Assembly: GCF_003952185.1 (NCBI RefSeq)
Contig: NZ_RXFS01000012.1
Location: 62,001 to 126,000, forward strand
Origin: Variovorax sp. 679
Lineage (GTDB): Bacteria; Pseudomonadota; Gammaproteobacteria; Burkholderiales; Burkholderiaceae_C
Direction: 5' to 3'
Length of the DNA stretch: 64,000 nucleotides
Shown: piece after piece, positions 56,442 through 64,000 of the stretch
How positions within the stretch are numbered: position 1 is the first letter of the stretch
Layout of the letters: each line of letters starts with the position of its first letter
Translations under genes and position numbers: made by a program
Notes under the pieces: model-generated
The model's input: the letters and a program-made list of their open reading frames with translations, nothing else
What the model was told of the DNA's origin: nothing
The model's database searches: none

Positions 56442-57263
56442 ATGCTCAAAAACAACATCAACCGCCGCTTCGCACTCACCGCCGCAGGCCTCTTCGCGGC
56501 TCTGGCCATCGCCGCCTGCGGCAAGCAGGAGCCCGCACCCACCCCCGCCGCCAGCGCGCCGCCCCCGCCGGCCGCCGCACGCGTGCTCGTGGTCGGCACC
56601 GACGCCGCCTACACGCCCTTCGAGTCGCAGAACGACAAGGGAGAGATCGTGGGCTTCGACATCGAGGTGGTGAAGGCCGTCGCGCAGAAGGCCGGCCTGG
56701 AAGTGAAGTTCGTCAACACGCCGTGGGAAGGCATCTTCAACTCGCTCGACCAGGGCGACCGCGACCTGCTGGTGTCGGCCATCACCATCACCGACGAGCG
56801 CCGCCAGACGATGGACTTCTCGCAGCCCTACTTCGACGCGCGCCAACTCATCGCCGTGAAGAACGACTCGCCGATCACGAAGTTCGAGGACATCAAGACG
56901 CTGAAGGTCGGCGTGCAGAACGGCACCACCGGCGACGAGGTCGTCGGCAAGCTGCTGGGCAAGTCGAGCACCGCCATCAAGCGCTTCGAGTCGACGCCGC
57001 TGGCGCTCAAGGAACTGGAAGCCGGTGGCGTGCAGGCCGTGGTGGCCGACAACGGCGTGGTCGTGCACTACCTCGCCAACAACACGGCCGGCGGCTTCAA
57101 GACCGTGAGCGACACGAGCTTTCCGGTCGAGAAGTACGGCATTGCGGTGAAGAAGGGCAACGCCGAGCTGCTCGCCAAGATCAACCAGGGGCTGGAGGCC
57201 ATCCGCGCCGACGGCACCTACGCGAAGATCTACGCCTCGTACTTCGGCGCCGAGTCGAAGTAG
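56442..57263 (+). CDS. Amino-acid ABC transporter substrate-binding lipoprotein
   Basis: A 273-residue solute-binding protein of the family 3 (polar amino acid) type. A lipoprotein signal ends at lipobox IAAC with Cys26, followed by a Pro/Ala linker (PAPTPAASAPPPPAAA). The binding domain shows GTDAAYTPFESQND at the ligand site, GFDIEVVKAVAQKAG and VSAITITDERRQTMDFS, classic for this family. Ribosome site AAGGAGG is six bases before the ATG. No permease or ATPase genes are next to it, so it either uses components encoded elsewhere or serves the ATP-grasp neighbourhood, for example by capturing a substrate. Confidence 0.9.
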   Translation: MLKNNINRRFALTAAGLFAALAIAACGKQEPAPTPAASAPPPPAAARVLVVGTDAAYTPFESQNDKGEIVGFDIEVVKAVAQKAGLEVKFVNTPWEGIFNSLDQGDRDLLVSAITITDERRQTMDFSQPYFDARQLIAVKNDSPITKFEDIKTLKVGVQNGTTGDEVVGKLLGKSSTAIKRFESTPLALKELEAGGVQAVVADNGVVVHYLANNTAGGFKTVSDTSFPVEKYGIAVKKGNAELLAKINQGLEAIRADGTYAKIYASYFGAESK

Positions 57264-57297
57264 GCAGGCGACGCACATCACCCAACGGGCACCGGCC

Positions 57298-58266
57298 ATG
57301 CTGCTCCACGTCACTCATGAAACGCGCTACGAGTACTCGCCGCCGGTCGAGACGGCGCAGCATCTCGCGCACCTGAAGCCGCTGGCCACCGATTCGCAGC
57401 GGCTCGTGAGCCACAAGCTCGCCATCGAGCCGGCACCCGCGCAGCGCGGCGAGCTGGCCGACCTGTACGGCAACACGCGCGCCTTCTTCGCGCTCGAGGC
57501 CACGCACGACCGTCTCGTGGTCACGGCCGAGAGCGTGGTCGAGACCTCGGCGCCCGTGCTGTCGCCCGCCATCGCGCGCGACCTGCCCTGGGAGGCCGTG
57601 CGCGAGCGCTTCCGCTTCCGCAAGGACGCCACCTTCGACGCGGCCTCGGAGTTCGTCTTTCCCTCGCCCTACGTGCCGCGCCACGACGACTTCGTGTCCT
57701 ACGCGCGCGCCAGCTTCGTACCCGGACGCCCCACCTTCGACGTGGCGATGGATCTCACCGAGCGCATGTACGAGGACTTCGCGTACGACGCCGAGAGCAC
57801 CGAGATCAACACCCCCGCCGTCGAGGCCCTCGCGCAGCGCAAGGGCGTGTGCCAGGACTTCGCCCACATCATGATCGCGTGCTTCCGCACCATGGGCCTG
57901 CCCGCGCGCTACGTGAGCGGCTACCTGCTCACGCAGCCGCCGCCGGGCCAGCCCCGGCTGGTGGGTGCCGACGCCTCGCACGCCTGGGTGTCGGTGTACC
58001 TGCCCGGCGAGGACGACGGCACCGGCGGCAGTCCCGGCGGGTGGGTCGACTTCGACCCCACCAACGGCCGCCAGCCCGGCGAGGACTACGTCACCCTGGC
58101 CATCGGCCGCGACTACTCCGACGTGTCGCCGATGCGCGGCGTACTCCATGGCGGCGCGAGGCACACGCTGAGCGTCGGCGTGACCGTGCAGCCGGTGGGG
58201 GAAGTGGTCGATGGCCTGCCGCAAACACAGACACAATCGCCTTCCCAAGACAAGGAGTCTCCATGA
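57298..58266 (+). CDS. Transglutaminase family protein
   Basis: A 322-residue cytoplasmic protein. The N-terminal bacterial transglutaminase-like beta domain begins MLLHVTHETRYEYSPPVETA, and the papain-like core has Cys185 in RKGVCQDFAH, His229 in DASHAWVSVY and Asp253 in VDFDPTNG. The C-terminus is Q/S-rich (PQTQTQSPSQDKESP). It is one of three transglutaminase-like genes in the window and the typical companion of ATP-grasp/alpha-E proteins. The stop codon overlaps the start of the RidA gene (ATGA). Confidence 0.93.
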   Translation: MLLHVTHETRYEYSPPVETAQHLAHLKPLATDSQRLVSHKLAIEPAPAQRGELADLYGNTRAFFALEATHDRLVVTAESVVETSAPVLSPAIARDLPWEAVRERFRFRKDATFDAASEFVFPSPYVPRHDDFVSYARASFVPGRPTFDVAMDLTERMYEDFAYDAESTEINTPAVEALAQRKGVCQDFAHIMIACFRTMGLPARYVSGYLLTQPPPGQPRLVGADASHAWVSVYLPGEDDGTGGSPGGWVDFDPTNGRQPGEDYVTLAIGRDYSDVSPMRGVLHGGARHTLSVGVTVQPVGEVVDGLPQTQTQSPSQDKESP

Positions 58267-58721
58267 GCGTTTACGACAAACTTTCCAGCCTGGGCATCAC
58301 CCTGCCCCCCGTCTCCGCCCCCGCAGCCGCGTACGTGCCCTTCGTGCAGACCGGCAACCTCGTGTTCCTCTCGGGCCACATCGCGAAGAAGGACGGCAAG
58401 GTCTGGACCGGCCAGCTCGGCGCCAACATCGGCACCGAGGAAGGCAAGCAGGCAGCTCGCGCCATCGCCATCGACCTGCTCGGCACGCTGCATGCGGCCG
58501 TGGGCGACCTCAACAAGGTCAAGCGCATCGTCAAGGTGATGAGCCTGGTCAATTCGGTCGGCACCTTCACCGAACAGCACCTCGTGACCAACGGCGCGAG
58601 CGAGTTCTTCGCCGAAGTCTTCGGCCCCGAAAAGGGCGCGCATGCGCGCAGCGCCTTTGGCGTGGCCCAGATACCGATGGGCGCCTGCGTGGAGATCGAG
58701 CTGATCGCCGAAATCGGCTGA
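58263..58721 (+). CDS. RidA family protein
   Basis: A 152-residue YjgF/YER057c/UK114-fold protein. RidA members hydrolyse reactive enamines/imines produced by PLP enzymes. Features include VFLSGHIAKKDGKVWTGQLG and the conserved C-terminal strand ARSAFGVAQIPMGACVEIE, where the arginine used for substrate carboxylate binding is present. The ATG overlaps the transglutaminase stop, suggesting co-translation with the ATP-grasp-associated gene set. The substrate is not evident. Confidence 0.9.
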   Translation: MSVYDKLSSLGITLPPVSAPAAAYVPFVQTGNLVFLSGHIAKKDGKVWTGQLGANIGTEEGKQAARAIAIDLLGTLHAAVGDLNKVKRIVKVMSLVNSVGTFTEQHLVTNGASEFFAEVFGPEKGAHARSAFGVAQIPMGACVEIELIAEIG

Positions 58722-58726
58722 TCGCG

Positions 58727-59308
58727 TTGACGCTGACGCCCGACGACCTCATCGCGCAGGCGATGCAGGATCCCGTCAACGCGGCGCTGGCAACCCGCCT
58801 CCCCGGCCTCGGGCTCGAACAGGGCTTCCTCACGGCCGGCTGCCTGTTCCAGGCGGCATGGAACCACACCAGTGGCCGGCCGCCGGGCTGGGGCGTGAAG
58901 GACTACGACGTCTTCTACTTCGACGACCGCGACCTGTCGTGGGAAGCTGAAGACGCCGTCATCCGCCGCGTGCATGAAGCCGTCGCCGACCTGGGCGCGA
59001 CGGTCGAGGTCAAGAACCAGGCACGCGTGCACCTCTGGTACGAACAGCGCTTCAACGCGCCCTACCCGCGCCTTAAGTCCGCGCGCGACGGCATCGACCG
59101 CTACCTCATCGCCTGCACCCGCGTGGGCCTCGACCTGGCCGACGACTCGCTCTACGCACCCGACGGGCTCGGCGACCTGGCCGCCGGCATCCTGCGCATG
59201 AACCCGATGCTGCCGATGCCGCAGATGTTCGACGTGAAGGCGCGCGACTACCAGGCCCGCTGGCCGTGGCTGCGCATCGTCACTTGCGATTCCAGCTCGA
59301 TACGGTGA
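58727..59308 (+). CDS. Nucleotidyltransferase family protein (DUF925 type)
   Basis: About 193 residues of the NTP_transf_6 (DUF925) family. Diagnostic stretches are GCLFQAAWNHTSGRPPGWGV, KDYDVFYFDDRDLSWEAED (with the acidic pair of the active site) and VKNQARVHLWYE. The start is taken as the TTG at 58727, five bases after the RidA stop; the ATG at 58763 would shorten the N-terminus by 12 residues. The stop overlaps the end of the convergent minus-strand gene by 29 bases. Target nucleic acid or small molecule unknown. Confidence 0.83.
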   Translation: MTLTPDDLIAQAMQDPVNAALATRLPGLGLEQGFLTAGCLFQAAWNHTSGRPPGWGVKDYDVFYFDDRDLSWEAEDAVIRRVHEAVADLGATVEVKNQARVHLWYEQRFNAPYPRLKSARDGIDRYLIACTRVGLDLADDSLYAPDGLGDLAAGILRMNPMLPMPQMFDVKARDYQARWPWLRIVTCDSSSIR

Positions 59309-60302
59309 CGAACACACCGGTCTCCTTCGCGTCGCGGAGGCGGATGGTGTAGCGGCCCGCGCCGCTGGTGCCGCTGAAAACGGCCTCGCGGTCGCCGGCT
59401 TCCACGCTCGCCTCTTTGGCCAGCTCCCGGTAGGTGGCGATCAGGTCGTCGAATGCCGCGTAGCTGCGCAGCGTCACCTCGGCGTCGGGCCAGCGTGCGC
59501 CCTTGAGCTGAGCGTTCTGGCGGTCCGTGTACATCGGCTTGCCGGCCAGCCCCTTGGGCATCACGATCTTGCCGGCGCTGGCGGTGCTGTTCACCTCCGC
59601 CGCCTGGATCAGCAGCGGTTTCAACGAAGCCGGAAAGCCCGCCGGCAATTGCGCGTCGCGCCAACCCGGCGCCGTCGGCTGGCCCACGATGTACTCGACG
59701 CTGGCGATCTTCTGGGCGGCGGCAGCCTCCGCGGGGTCGTCGCTTTCCGCCATGAGCGCGTGGTACGAAGGCAGCACCCTGCTCCAGGCGACCAGCGGAT
59801 CGGCGTCGGAAGGCTTCGCGCCGGCGGGATGAAAGACCGTCAGCACGGCCTGCGGCGCCGGGTTGCACACCTTGGGCTCGTCGCGCCCGGTGGAATCGCG
59901 GCAATGGCCGTTGACCAACCCCAGCGCCAGCAGGTGGCCTTCGCCGTCGAGCAGCAGCGCCGAGCGTTCCTCGCCGTGGCCCTCGCCGCTCACCGACGCG
60001 ATCACCGTGCGACCGTCGGGCCAGACGGTGCGCGTGACGTCGAAGCGCGAGCGCATGCCGTCGAGCACCTGCGCGGCGATCAGCCTGTCGCCATCGGTAT
60101 AGCTGCCGCGCGCGTAGCCGACCATGGCGATCACCGCGCCGCGGATCTTCGGCTGCTCGCTGAGCCTCGTCTTCGGCGGCGGCAGCTCGGTGGTCACCGG
60201 GGCCGCGGCGTCAGGCTGCGCAGCGTGCGCCGTACTGCCGAGTGCGCCGGCAAGCAGCAGAAGCGATGCGATGGCGCTCCTGCAAATCAGCGTGGCATTC
60301 AT
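59280..60302 (-). CDS. Exported protein of unknown function (tandem paralogue 2)
   Basis: A 340-residue protein with a signal peptide ending near STAHAA at about residue 28. It shares a layout with the gene just upstream: G-S-Y near residue 66, then a motif of acidic/serine residues with EERSALLLDGEGHLLALGLV, a cysteine pair in NGHCRDSTGRDEPKVCNP, and AQAVLTVFHPAG. This suggests a duplication. Later segments ending FVTVSSWNRK look beta-rich. The function is unknown. The ATG overlaps the stop of the upstream paralogue (ATGA). Confidence 0.8.
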   Translation of the reverse strand: MNATLICRSAIASLLLLAGALGSTAHAAQPDAAAPVTTELPPPKTRLSEQPKIRGAVIAMVGYARGSYTDGDRLIAAQVLDGMRSRFDVTRTVWPDGRTVIASVSGEGHGEERSALLLDGEGHLLALGLVNGHCRDSTGRDEPKVCNPAPQAVLTVFHPAGAKPSDADPLVAWSRVLPSYHALMAESDDPAEAAAAQKIASVEYIVGQPTAPGWRDAQLPAGFPASLKPLLIQAAEVNSTASAGKIVMPKGLAGKPMYTDRQNAQLKGARWPDAEVTLRSYAAFDDLIATYRELAKEASVEAGDREAVFSGTSGAGRYTIRLRDAKETGVFVTVSSWNRK

Positions 60303-61207
60303 TCGGCGATCTCGATTTCGATGTTGGTGATGGCCGGCATGTCGCGCGGCGACTTGGCATTGACGGAGAAGGCAACGCCCGCACGGCTGCCGAGCACGTA
60401 GCCCGAGCGGCCTTCCAGTTCCGACTCCAGGTTGTCGAGCGGCGGCGACAGCTGCTTGTAGAACGCCAGCACCTGCTCGACGCTGTCGACGGTCTGCAGC
60501 CGCAGCACGCGCCTGGCCTTCTTGTCGCTCAGCGCATCTTGCCCGGTGCGGTAGATCACCGCGCTCGGATAAAGCGGCACGGCCGCTGAAAAACCCTTCT
60601 GGCGCACGACGGGCCGGGCCTTGGTGTGGGCCGCATCCATGGTCGTGTATTCGGTCTTCTCGAACTTCTCGGCCTCGCCGGAATCCAGGTCTTCCTTCGG
60701 CACCGTGCGGCTCCATTCGAGCAGAGGCTGTGCCTGCGCGCGGTCGATGCCCGGGCGCAGGAAGACGGAGAGCACGGCATGCTGGTCATCGCGGCAGCCT
60801 GTGCCCGACGAGCCGACGCCGCATTCGCGGTGCACCAGCGCAGCAGCCAGCACCTTGCCGCTGCGGTCGTCCACCAGCAAGGCCGCGCGCTCGCTGCCGC
60901 CATTCGGCATGCGGTACGAGGACAGCAGCCGCCGGCCGCCCGGCAAAGCCTGCTGCTGCCGATGGCGCGGCGATGCCAGACCCGCGATCAGCTGCTCGGC
61001 CAGCAACCCTTCCGGCCAGTAGTAGGAGCCGGACGCCATGCCGGCGAAGGCGGTCACGGCGCGGTCGAGCGCGGGGGCCTGCGTTGCTTCCGATGCCTTG
61101 GCGGCATCGGGTACGAGCACGAGTTGCGGGGTGGATGCGGCGCAGGCAGCGGAAAAGGAAAGCGCGAGAAAAGCCGAGGAAAGCGTGAGTCGGGATCCGA
61201 AATGCAT
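60299..61207 (-). CDS. Exported protein of unknown function (tandem paralogue 1)
   Basis: A 302-residue protein with a signal peptide ending near SAACAA at about residue 24. It shares with the next gene a G-S-Y motif (GMASGSYYWPEG), SERAALLVDDRSGKVLAAAL, a cysteine pair in HRECGVGSSGTGCRDD and HAVLSVFLRPG. The C-terminal part (AITNIEIEIAE) is also beta-rich. The two are probably an ancient tandem duplication and co-transcribed. No catalytic motif is recognised; the conserved Cys pair may form a disulfide in the periplasm. Confidence 0.8.
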   Translation of the reverse strand: MHFGSRLTLSSAFLALSFSAACAASTPQLVLVPDAAKASEATQAPALDRAVTAFAGMASGSYYWPEGLLAEQLIAGLASPRHRQQQALPGGRRLLSSYRMPNGGSERAALLVDDRSGKVLAAALVHRECGVGSSGTGCRDDQHAVLSVFLRPGIDRAQAQPLLEWSRTVPKEDLDSGEAEKFEKTEYTTMDAAHTKARPVVRQKGFSAAVPLYPSAVIYRTGQDALSDKKARRVLRLQTVDSVEQVLAFYKQLSPPLDNLESELEGRSGYVLGSRAGVAFSVNAKSPRDMPAITNIEIEIAE

Positions 61208-61361
61208 CAGGGGGAAAAGAGAGAAGAAATGAGAAGGAGCGTTGCGCTCCGGACGGGCCGTGTGCGGCCGCGAAAGAAATGCGTCGGCGATTCTAGAAGG
61301 CGTCCGGCACGGCCGACCGAACGTTCATGCGAACTGCAGCCGGCGCACCGCCCACGTTCGT

Positions 61362-62276
61362 TCACACGGCGGCGGCGGCAATCTCGAGCTGCGTCAACCG
61401 CCGCGCCATGCGGCCTACAAAATTCTGCGTCACGTGCGGCAGCACACGCTGCGACGGCACCACGATGCCGACCTGCAGCTGGTCGAGCGCTGGCAGTTCG
61501 AAGGGCCGCCAGATCAGCTCACCGCGCTTCAGGTCCTCGATGAAGGCGATCTTCGAGAAGCACGAGATGCCCTTGCCGGCCCTGATCAGCCGCTTGAGCA
61601 TGGGCGTCGAATTGCAGGTGGCGGCCGGCTCCATGTCGTCCCAGAACGAGGCGAACTCGGGCGACAGCGCGGCACTGATGACCGGGTGCGAGCTGGAGCG
61701 CAAGAACGGATAGCGCGCGCACTCCTTCAGCGACACGCGCGCATGGTTGGCCAGCGGATGGCCCGGCGGCATCACCACGCCGATCGGCAGGTTGGCCAGC
61801 GCCACCGCCGCCACGCCGCCGGGCAGCCGGCTCACGAAGGTCATGCCCACGTCGACCTGGCCCGACATCACCATCTGCGGCACGTCCATCGGCTGCACCG
61901 CGGTGATGGTGTACGTGACGGCCGGGAACACCTGCAGGAAGTCTTCCACCGCCGAGGGCAGAAGATCTTCGAAGAACGAATCCATCGCCGCCACCTTCAC
62001 GTGGCCGGTGCGTTCGCCCTTGAGCGCATCGAGCTCGGTGCGCATCACCTGGTACTGGTGCAGCGTTTCCTGCGCGTGCTTGAGCAGCCGCTCGCCGGCC
62101 GCGTTGAGGCGCAGGCCGTTGGGCATGCGGTCGAACAGCTCCACGCCCAGTTCGTCTTCCAGCTTGTGGATCTGGCGGTTGACGGCGCTCGCCGCGACGA
62201 AGAGCCGCTCCGAGGCCTTGCGCACCGAGCCGCAGCTCGCGACCTCGATGAAGTACTTGAGGATGCTGGCATGCAT
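61362..62276 (-). CDS. LysR-family transcriptional regulator
   Basis: 304 residues with an N-terminal winged helix-turn-helix (about residues 5-60) containing GSVRKASERLFVAASAVNRQIHKLEDELG. A standard periplasmic-binding-like effector domain (about 88-295) follows with HVKVAAMDSFFEDLLPSAVE. It is in the same direction as the ferredoxin and CoA-metabolism genes (28 bases after the ferredoxin stop), unlike the usual divergent LysR arrangement, so it may regulate that upstream set or another target. Effector unknown. Confidence 0.92.
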   Translation of the reverse strand: MHASILKYFIEVASCGSVRKASERLFVAASAVNRQIHKLEDELGVELFDRMPNGLRLNAAGERLLKHAQETLHQYQVMRTELDALKGERTGHVKVAAMDSFFEDLLPSAVEDFLQVFPAVTYTITAVQPMDVPQMVMSGQVDVGMTFVSRLPGGVAAVALANLPIGVVMPPGHPLANHARVSLKECARYPFLRSSSHPVISAALSPEFASFWDDMEPAATCNSTPMLKRLIRAGKGISCFSKIAFIEDLKRGELIWRPFELPALDQLQVGIVVPSQRVLPHVTQNFVGRMARRLTQLEIAAAAV

Positions 62277-62303
62277 CAGCCGGCCCTCCCGCAGGGTGCC
62301 CGA

Positions 62304-62624
62304 TCAGCGGGGCAGCGCTGCAATGGCCGGGTGGTCGCACGCCACGCGCTTCGCATCGGCGCCGCCGGGCGAGCCGAGCCCGCTGACGTTCGCCGCGAAG
62401 AAGTCGCGGTTGATGGCCGTGAAATGTGCCATTTCGGGCGGCAGCCGAAGGTCTTCGTAGATGGCCTGCGTGGGACAGGCCGAGACGCAAACGCCGCAGT
62501 CGATGCATTCATCCGGGTGAATGTACAGAGTGCGCTCGCCTTCGTAGATGCAATCGACCGGACAGCACTTGACGCAGGCGCCGTCCTTGACGTCGATGCA
62601 GGCGCCGGTGATGACGTGGGGCAT
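62304..62624 (-). CDS. FdxA-like 7Fe ferredoxin
   Basis: 106-residue soluble electron carrier. The first cluster motif is ACIDVKDGACVKCCPVDCIY, the mycobacterial/proteobacterial FdxA pattern with a longer loop, typical of a [3Fe-4S] or [4Fe-4S] site. The second is ECIDCGVCVSACPTQAI, a [4Fe-4S] site. A C-terminal tail of about 40 residues follows. The ATG at 62624 starts MPHVITGACID, normal for the family. It lies between an enoyl-CoA hydratase-like gene (28 bases) and the LysR gene. Confidence 0.9.
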   Translation of the reverse strand: MPHVITGACIDVKDGACVKCCPVDCIYEGERTLYIHPDECIDCGVCVSACPTQAIYEDLRLPPEMAHFTAINRDFFAANVSGLGSPGGADAKRVACDHPAIAALPR

Positions 62625-62652
62625 GGCACGTACCTTCGCTGACCTGGCTGGC

Positions 62653-63429
62653 CTAGCGACCCAGCCACTGCGGCTTGCGCTTCTGCTGGAAGGCCAGCAC
62701 ACCCTCGTCGGCATCCTGCGACTGCAGCGCAGCCACCAGCGCCGGCAAGCGCATGCGGTGCGCCTCGGCCGGCGCCAGCGTGCCGGTGCGACGCACCACC
62801 TGCTTGATCGCCTTGAGCGAGAGCGGCGCGCAGGCCAGCATCTGCTGCACCCAACGGTTCACGGTCGTGTCGAGTTCGGCGCGCGGCACCACCTCGTTGA
62901 CCAGGCCCATCTCCAGCGCGCGCTCAGCCCTCACCCGCTGACCGGTGAGCATCATGCCCATGGCCTGGCGGTAGGGAATCTGGCGCTGCAGCAGCAGCAT
63001 GCCGCCATCGAGCGGCAAACGGCCGACCAGCGGCTCGGGCAGGCCGAAGCTGGCTTCCTCGCAGGCCACGACGATGTCGCAGCCCAGCACCATCTCGAAG
63101 CCGCCACCCAGCGCAAGGCCGTTGACGCGCGCGATCACCGGCACGTCGAGCGTCTCGCGCAGCGCGATGCCGCCGAAGCCGCCGGGGCGCGCGGCGGCCC
63201 AGTACTCCACGCCCTTGAGGTTGGAGGTGTTCTTCAGGTCCGCGCCCGAACAGAACGCCCGCTCGCCCGCGCCGGTGAGCACGACCGCGCGGATGTCGTC
63301 GCGCGACTCGATCTCGGTCCAGACGCGCTGCAGCTCGGCCTCCGTCGGCAGGTCGACCGCATTGAGCACCTCGGGCCGGTCGATGGTGACCGTGGCGACG
63401 TGGTCGGCGACTTCGAAGAGAACGCTCAT
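62653..63429 (-). CDS. Enoyl-CoA hydratase/isomerase family protein
   Basis: 258-residue crotonase-fold enzyme acting on a CoA thioester. Oxyanion-hole segments are AGERAFCSGADLK and NGLALGGGFEMVLGCDI. The active-site segment SFGLPEPLVGRLPLDGG keeps the first glutamate (PEP), while the second position reads MGMMLTG, glycine in place of the usual glutamate, so it may be an isomerase or a carnitine-type racemase-like member. It overlaps the downstream end of the CaiB/BaiF CoA-transferase gene by four bases, indicating a shared pathway. Confidence 0.88.
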   Translation of the reverse strand: MSVLFEVADHVATVTIDRPEVLNAVDLPTEAELQRVWTEIESRDDIRAVVLTGAGERAFCSGADLKNTSNLKGVEYWAAARPGGFGGIALRETLDVPVIARVNGLALGGGFEMVLGCDIVVACEEASFGLPEPLVGRLPLDGGMLLLQRQIPYRQAMGMMLTGQRVRAERALEMGLVNEVVPRAELDTTVNRWVQQMLACAPLSLKAIKQVVRRTGTLAPAEAHRMRLPALVAALQSQDADEGVLAFQQKRKPQWLGR

Positions 63430-64000
63430 GCGTCGGCCTCCTCGATCAGCGCGCGGGCCTCGGCCAGCACCTCGACCGTGTGCTGCCCGAGCCTGGGCGG
63501 CTCGCGGCGCAGGCCGGCCTTGGCGCCCGACATCTGGATCGGGCTGCCGATGAACTTCAGCGCCCGGCCCGACGGCGAGCCGCCTTCGAGGATCATCCCG
63601 TTGTGCAGCGTCTGCGGATCGACGAGCGCCTCGCGCATGTCGCGCACCGCGGCGGAGAGCAGGTCCTGCTCCTCGAGCTTCACGAGCCAGTGCTCGCGCG
63701 TGTTGCTCGCAAAGCGTTCGCGGAAGACGTCGTGCAGCGCGGTCTTGTTGGTGAACTGCGCCGACAGCGTGGCGTAGCGCGCATCGAGCGACAGGTCTTC
63801 GAGCCCCAGCGCGGTGCAGATGTCGCGCAGCGGATTGGCCTTGAACGCGCCCACCAGCACCAGCGGCCCGGTCTGCGTGTCGAACACGCCCGACAGCGGC
63901 ATGGCGGCCCAGTTCACTTCGGAGTCTTCCATCATCACCATGGCCGCCTCCTGCATCTGCATGGCCAGCATGGAGTTGTAGAGCGACACCGAGATCTTCT
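63426..64000 (-). CDS. CaiB/BaiF family CoA-transferase (partial, cut by the window end)
   Basis: The C-terminal 191 residues of a class III CoA-transferase, which moves CoA between carboxylic acids. Recognisable parts are VSLYNSMLAMQ, GAFKANPLRDICTALG, and the conserved C-terminal segment LIGSPIQMSG-like (KFIGSPIQMSG) with GQHTVEVLAEA at the end. The catalytic aspartate and the start are outside the window. The stop overlaps the enoyl-CoA hydratase-like gene (ATGA), so CoA activation and hydration/isomerisation of one substrate are probably linked. The substrate is not deducible. Confidence 0.85.
   Translation of the reverse strand, partial: KISVSLYNSMLAMQMQEAAMVMMEDSEVNWAAMPLSGVFDTQTGPLVLVGAFKANPLRDICTALGLEDLSLDARYATLSAQFTNKTALHDVFRERFASNTREHWLVKLEEQDLLSAAVRDMREALVDPQTLHNGMILEGGSPSGRALKFIGSPIQMSGAKAGLRREPPRLGQHTVEVLAEARALIEEADA

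Overview
This looks like a chromosomal segment of a GC-rich betaproteobacterium, most likely Comamonadaceae and close to Variovorax. That placement is inferred from base composition, the gene families and the Burkholderiales-style contact-inhibition locus; no rRNA or tRNA is present to confirm it. The window holds about 48 protein genes, no gene-free stretch over 300 bases, and no CRISPR array, insertion sequence, tRNA or rRNA that I can see.

Layout. 0.2-2.5 kb: MscS-type channel and a class II histone-deacetylase-like amidohydrolase. 2.6-8.3 kb: a MoxR / DUF58 / TgpA-type transglutaminase operon, then lytic transglycosylase MltB and an HD-type hydrolase. 8.3-15.7 kb: a tightly overlapping nine-gene operon on the minus strand (DarA-like enzyme, KAS III, small unknown, BtrH-like acyltransferase, ABC ATPase and permease, acyl carrier protein, ketosynthase, ketosynthase-like fragment). 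It looks like a compact acyl/resorcinol-type lipid assembly line with its own exporter, and its product is unknown. 15.9-17.3 kb: a TPR protein and a DUF6065-like protein. 17.4-27.4 kb: a complete glycerol regulon, with glpD-glpS-glpT-glpP-glpQ-glpU-glpV on the minus strand divergent from glpR-glpK, and candidate GlpR operators between them. 27.5-29.7 kb: SH3 protein and a phosphoethanolamine-transferase-like membrane enzyme.

29.8-43.5 kb is a contact-dependent inhibition locus in Burkholderia-type order (toxin exoprotein, candidate immunity protein, lipoprotein, TpsB transporter). The 3557-residue exoprotein carries an intein-like HINT domain directly before a 205-residue C-terminal toxin. 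DNA encoding the toxin tip and immunity protein is visibly AT-rich against the GC-rich surroundings, as expected for an exchangeable toxin/immunity module.

43.8-58.7 kb carries two versions of an ATP-grasp / alpha-E system: one as two separate genes, the other as a single fused 919-residue protein. The second is flanked by two transglutaminase-like proteins (1173 and 322 residues), an amino-acid-binding lipoprotein and a RidA protein. This family combination has been proposed to make and process peptide-like amide products, but its substrate is unknown. A crotonase and ComEC lie between the two copies. 58.7-61.2 kb: a nucleotidyltransferase and a pair of tandem paralogous exported proteins of unknown function. 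61.4-64.0 kb: LysR regulator, 7Fe-type ferredoxin, enoyl-CoA hydratase-like protein and a CaiB/BaiF CoA-transferase cut by the window end.
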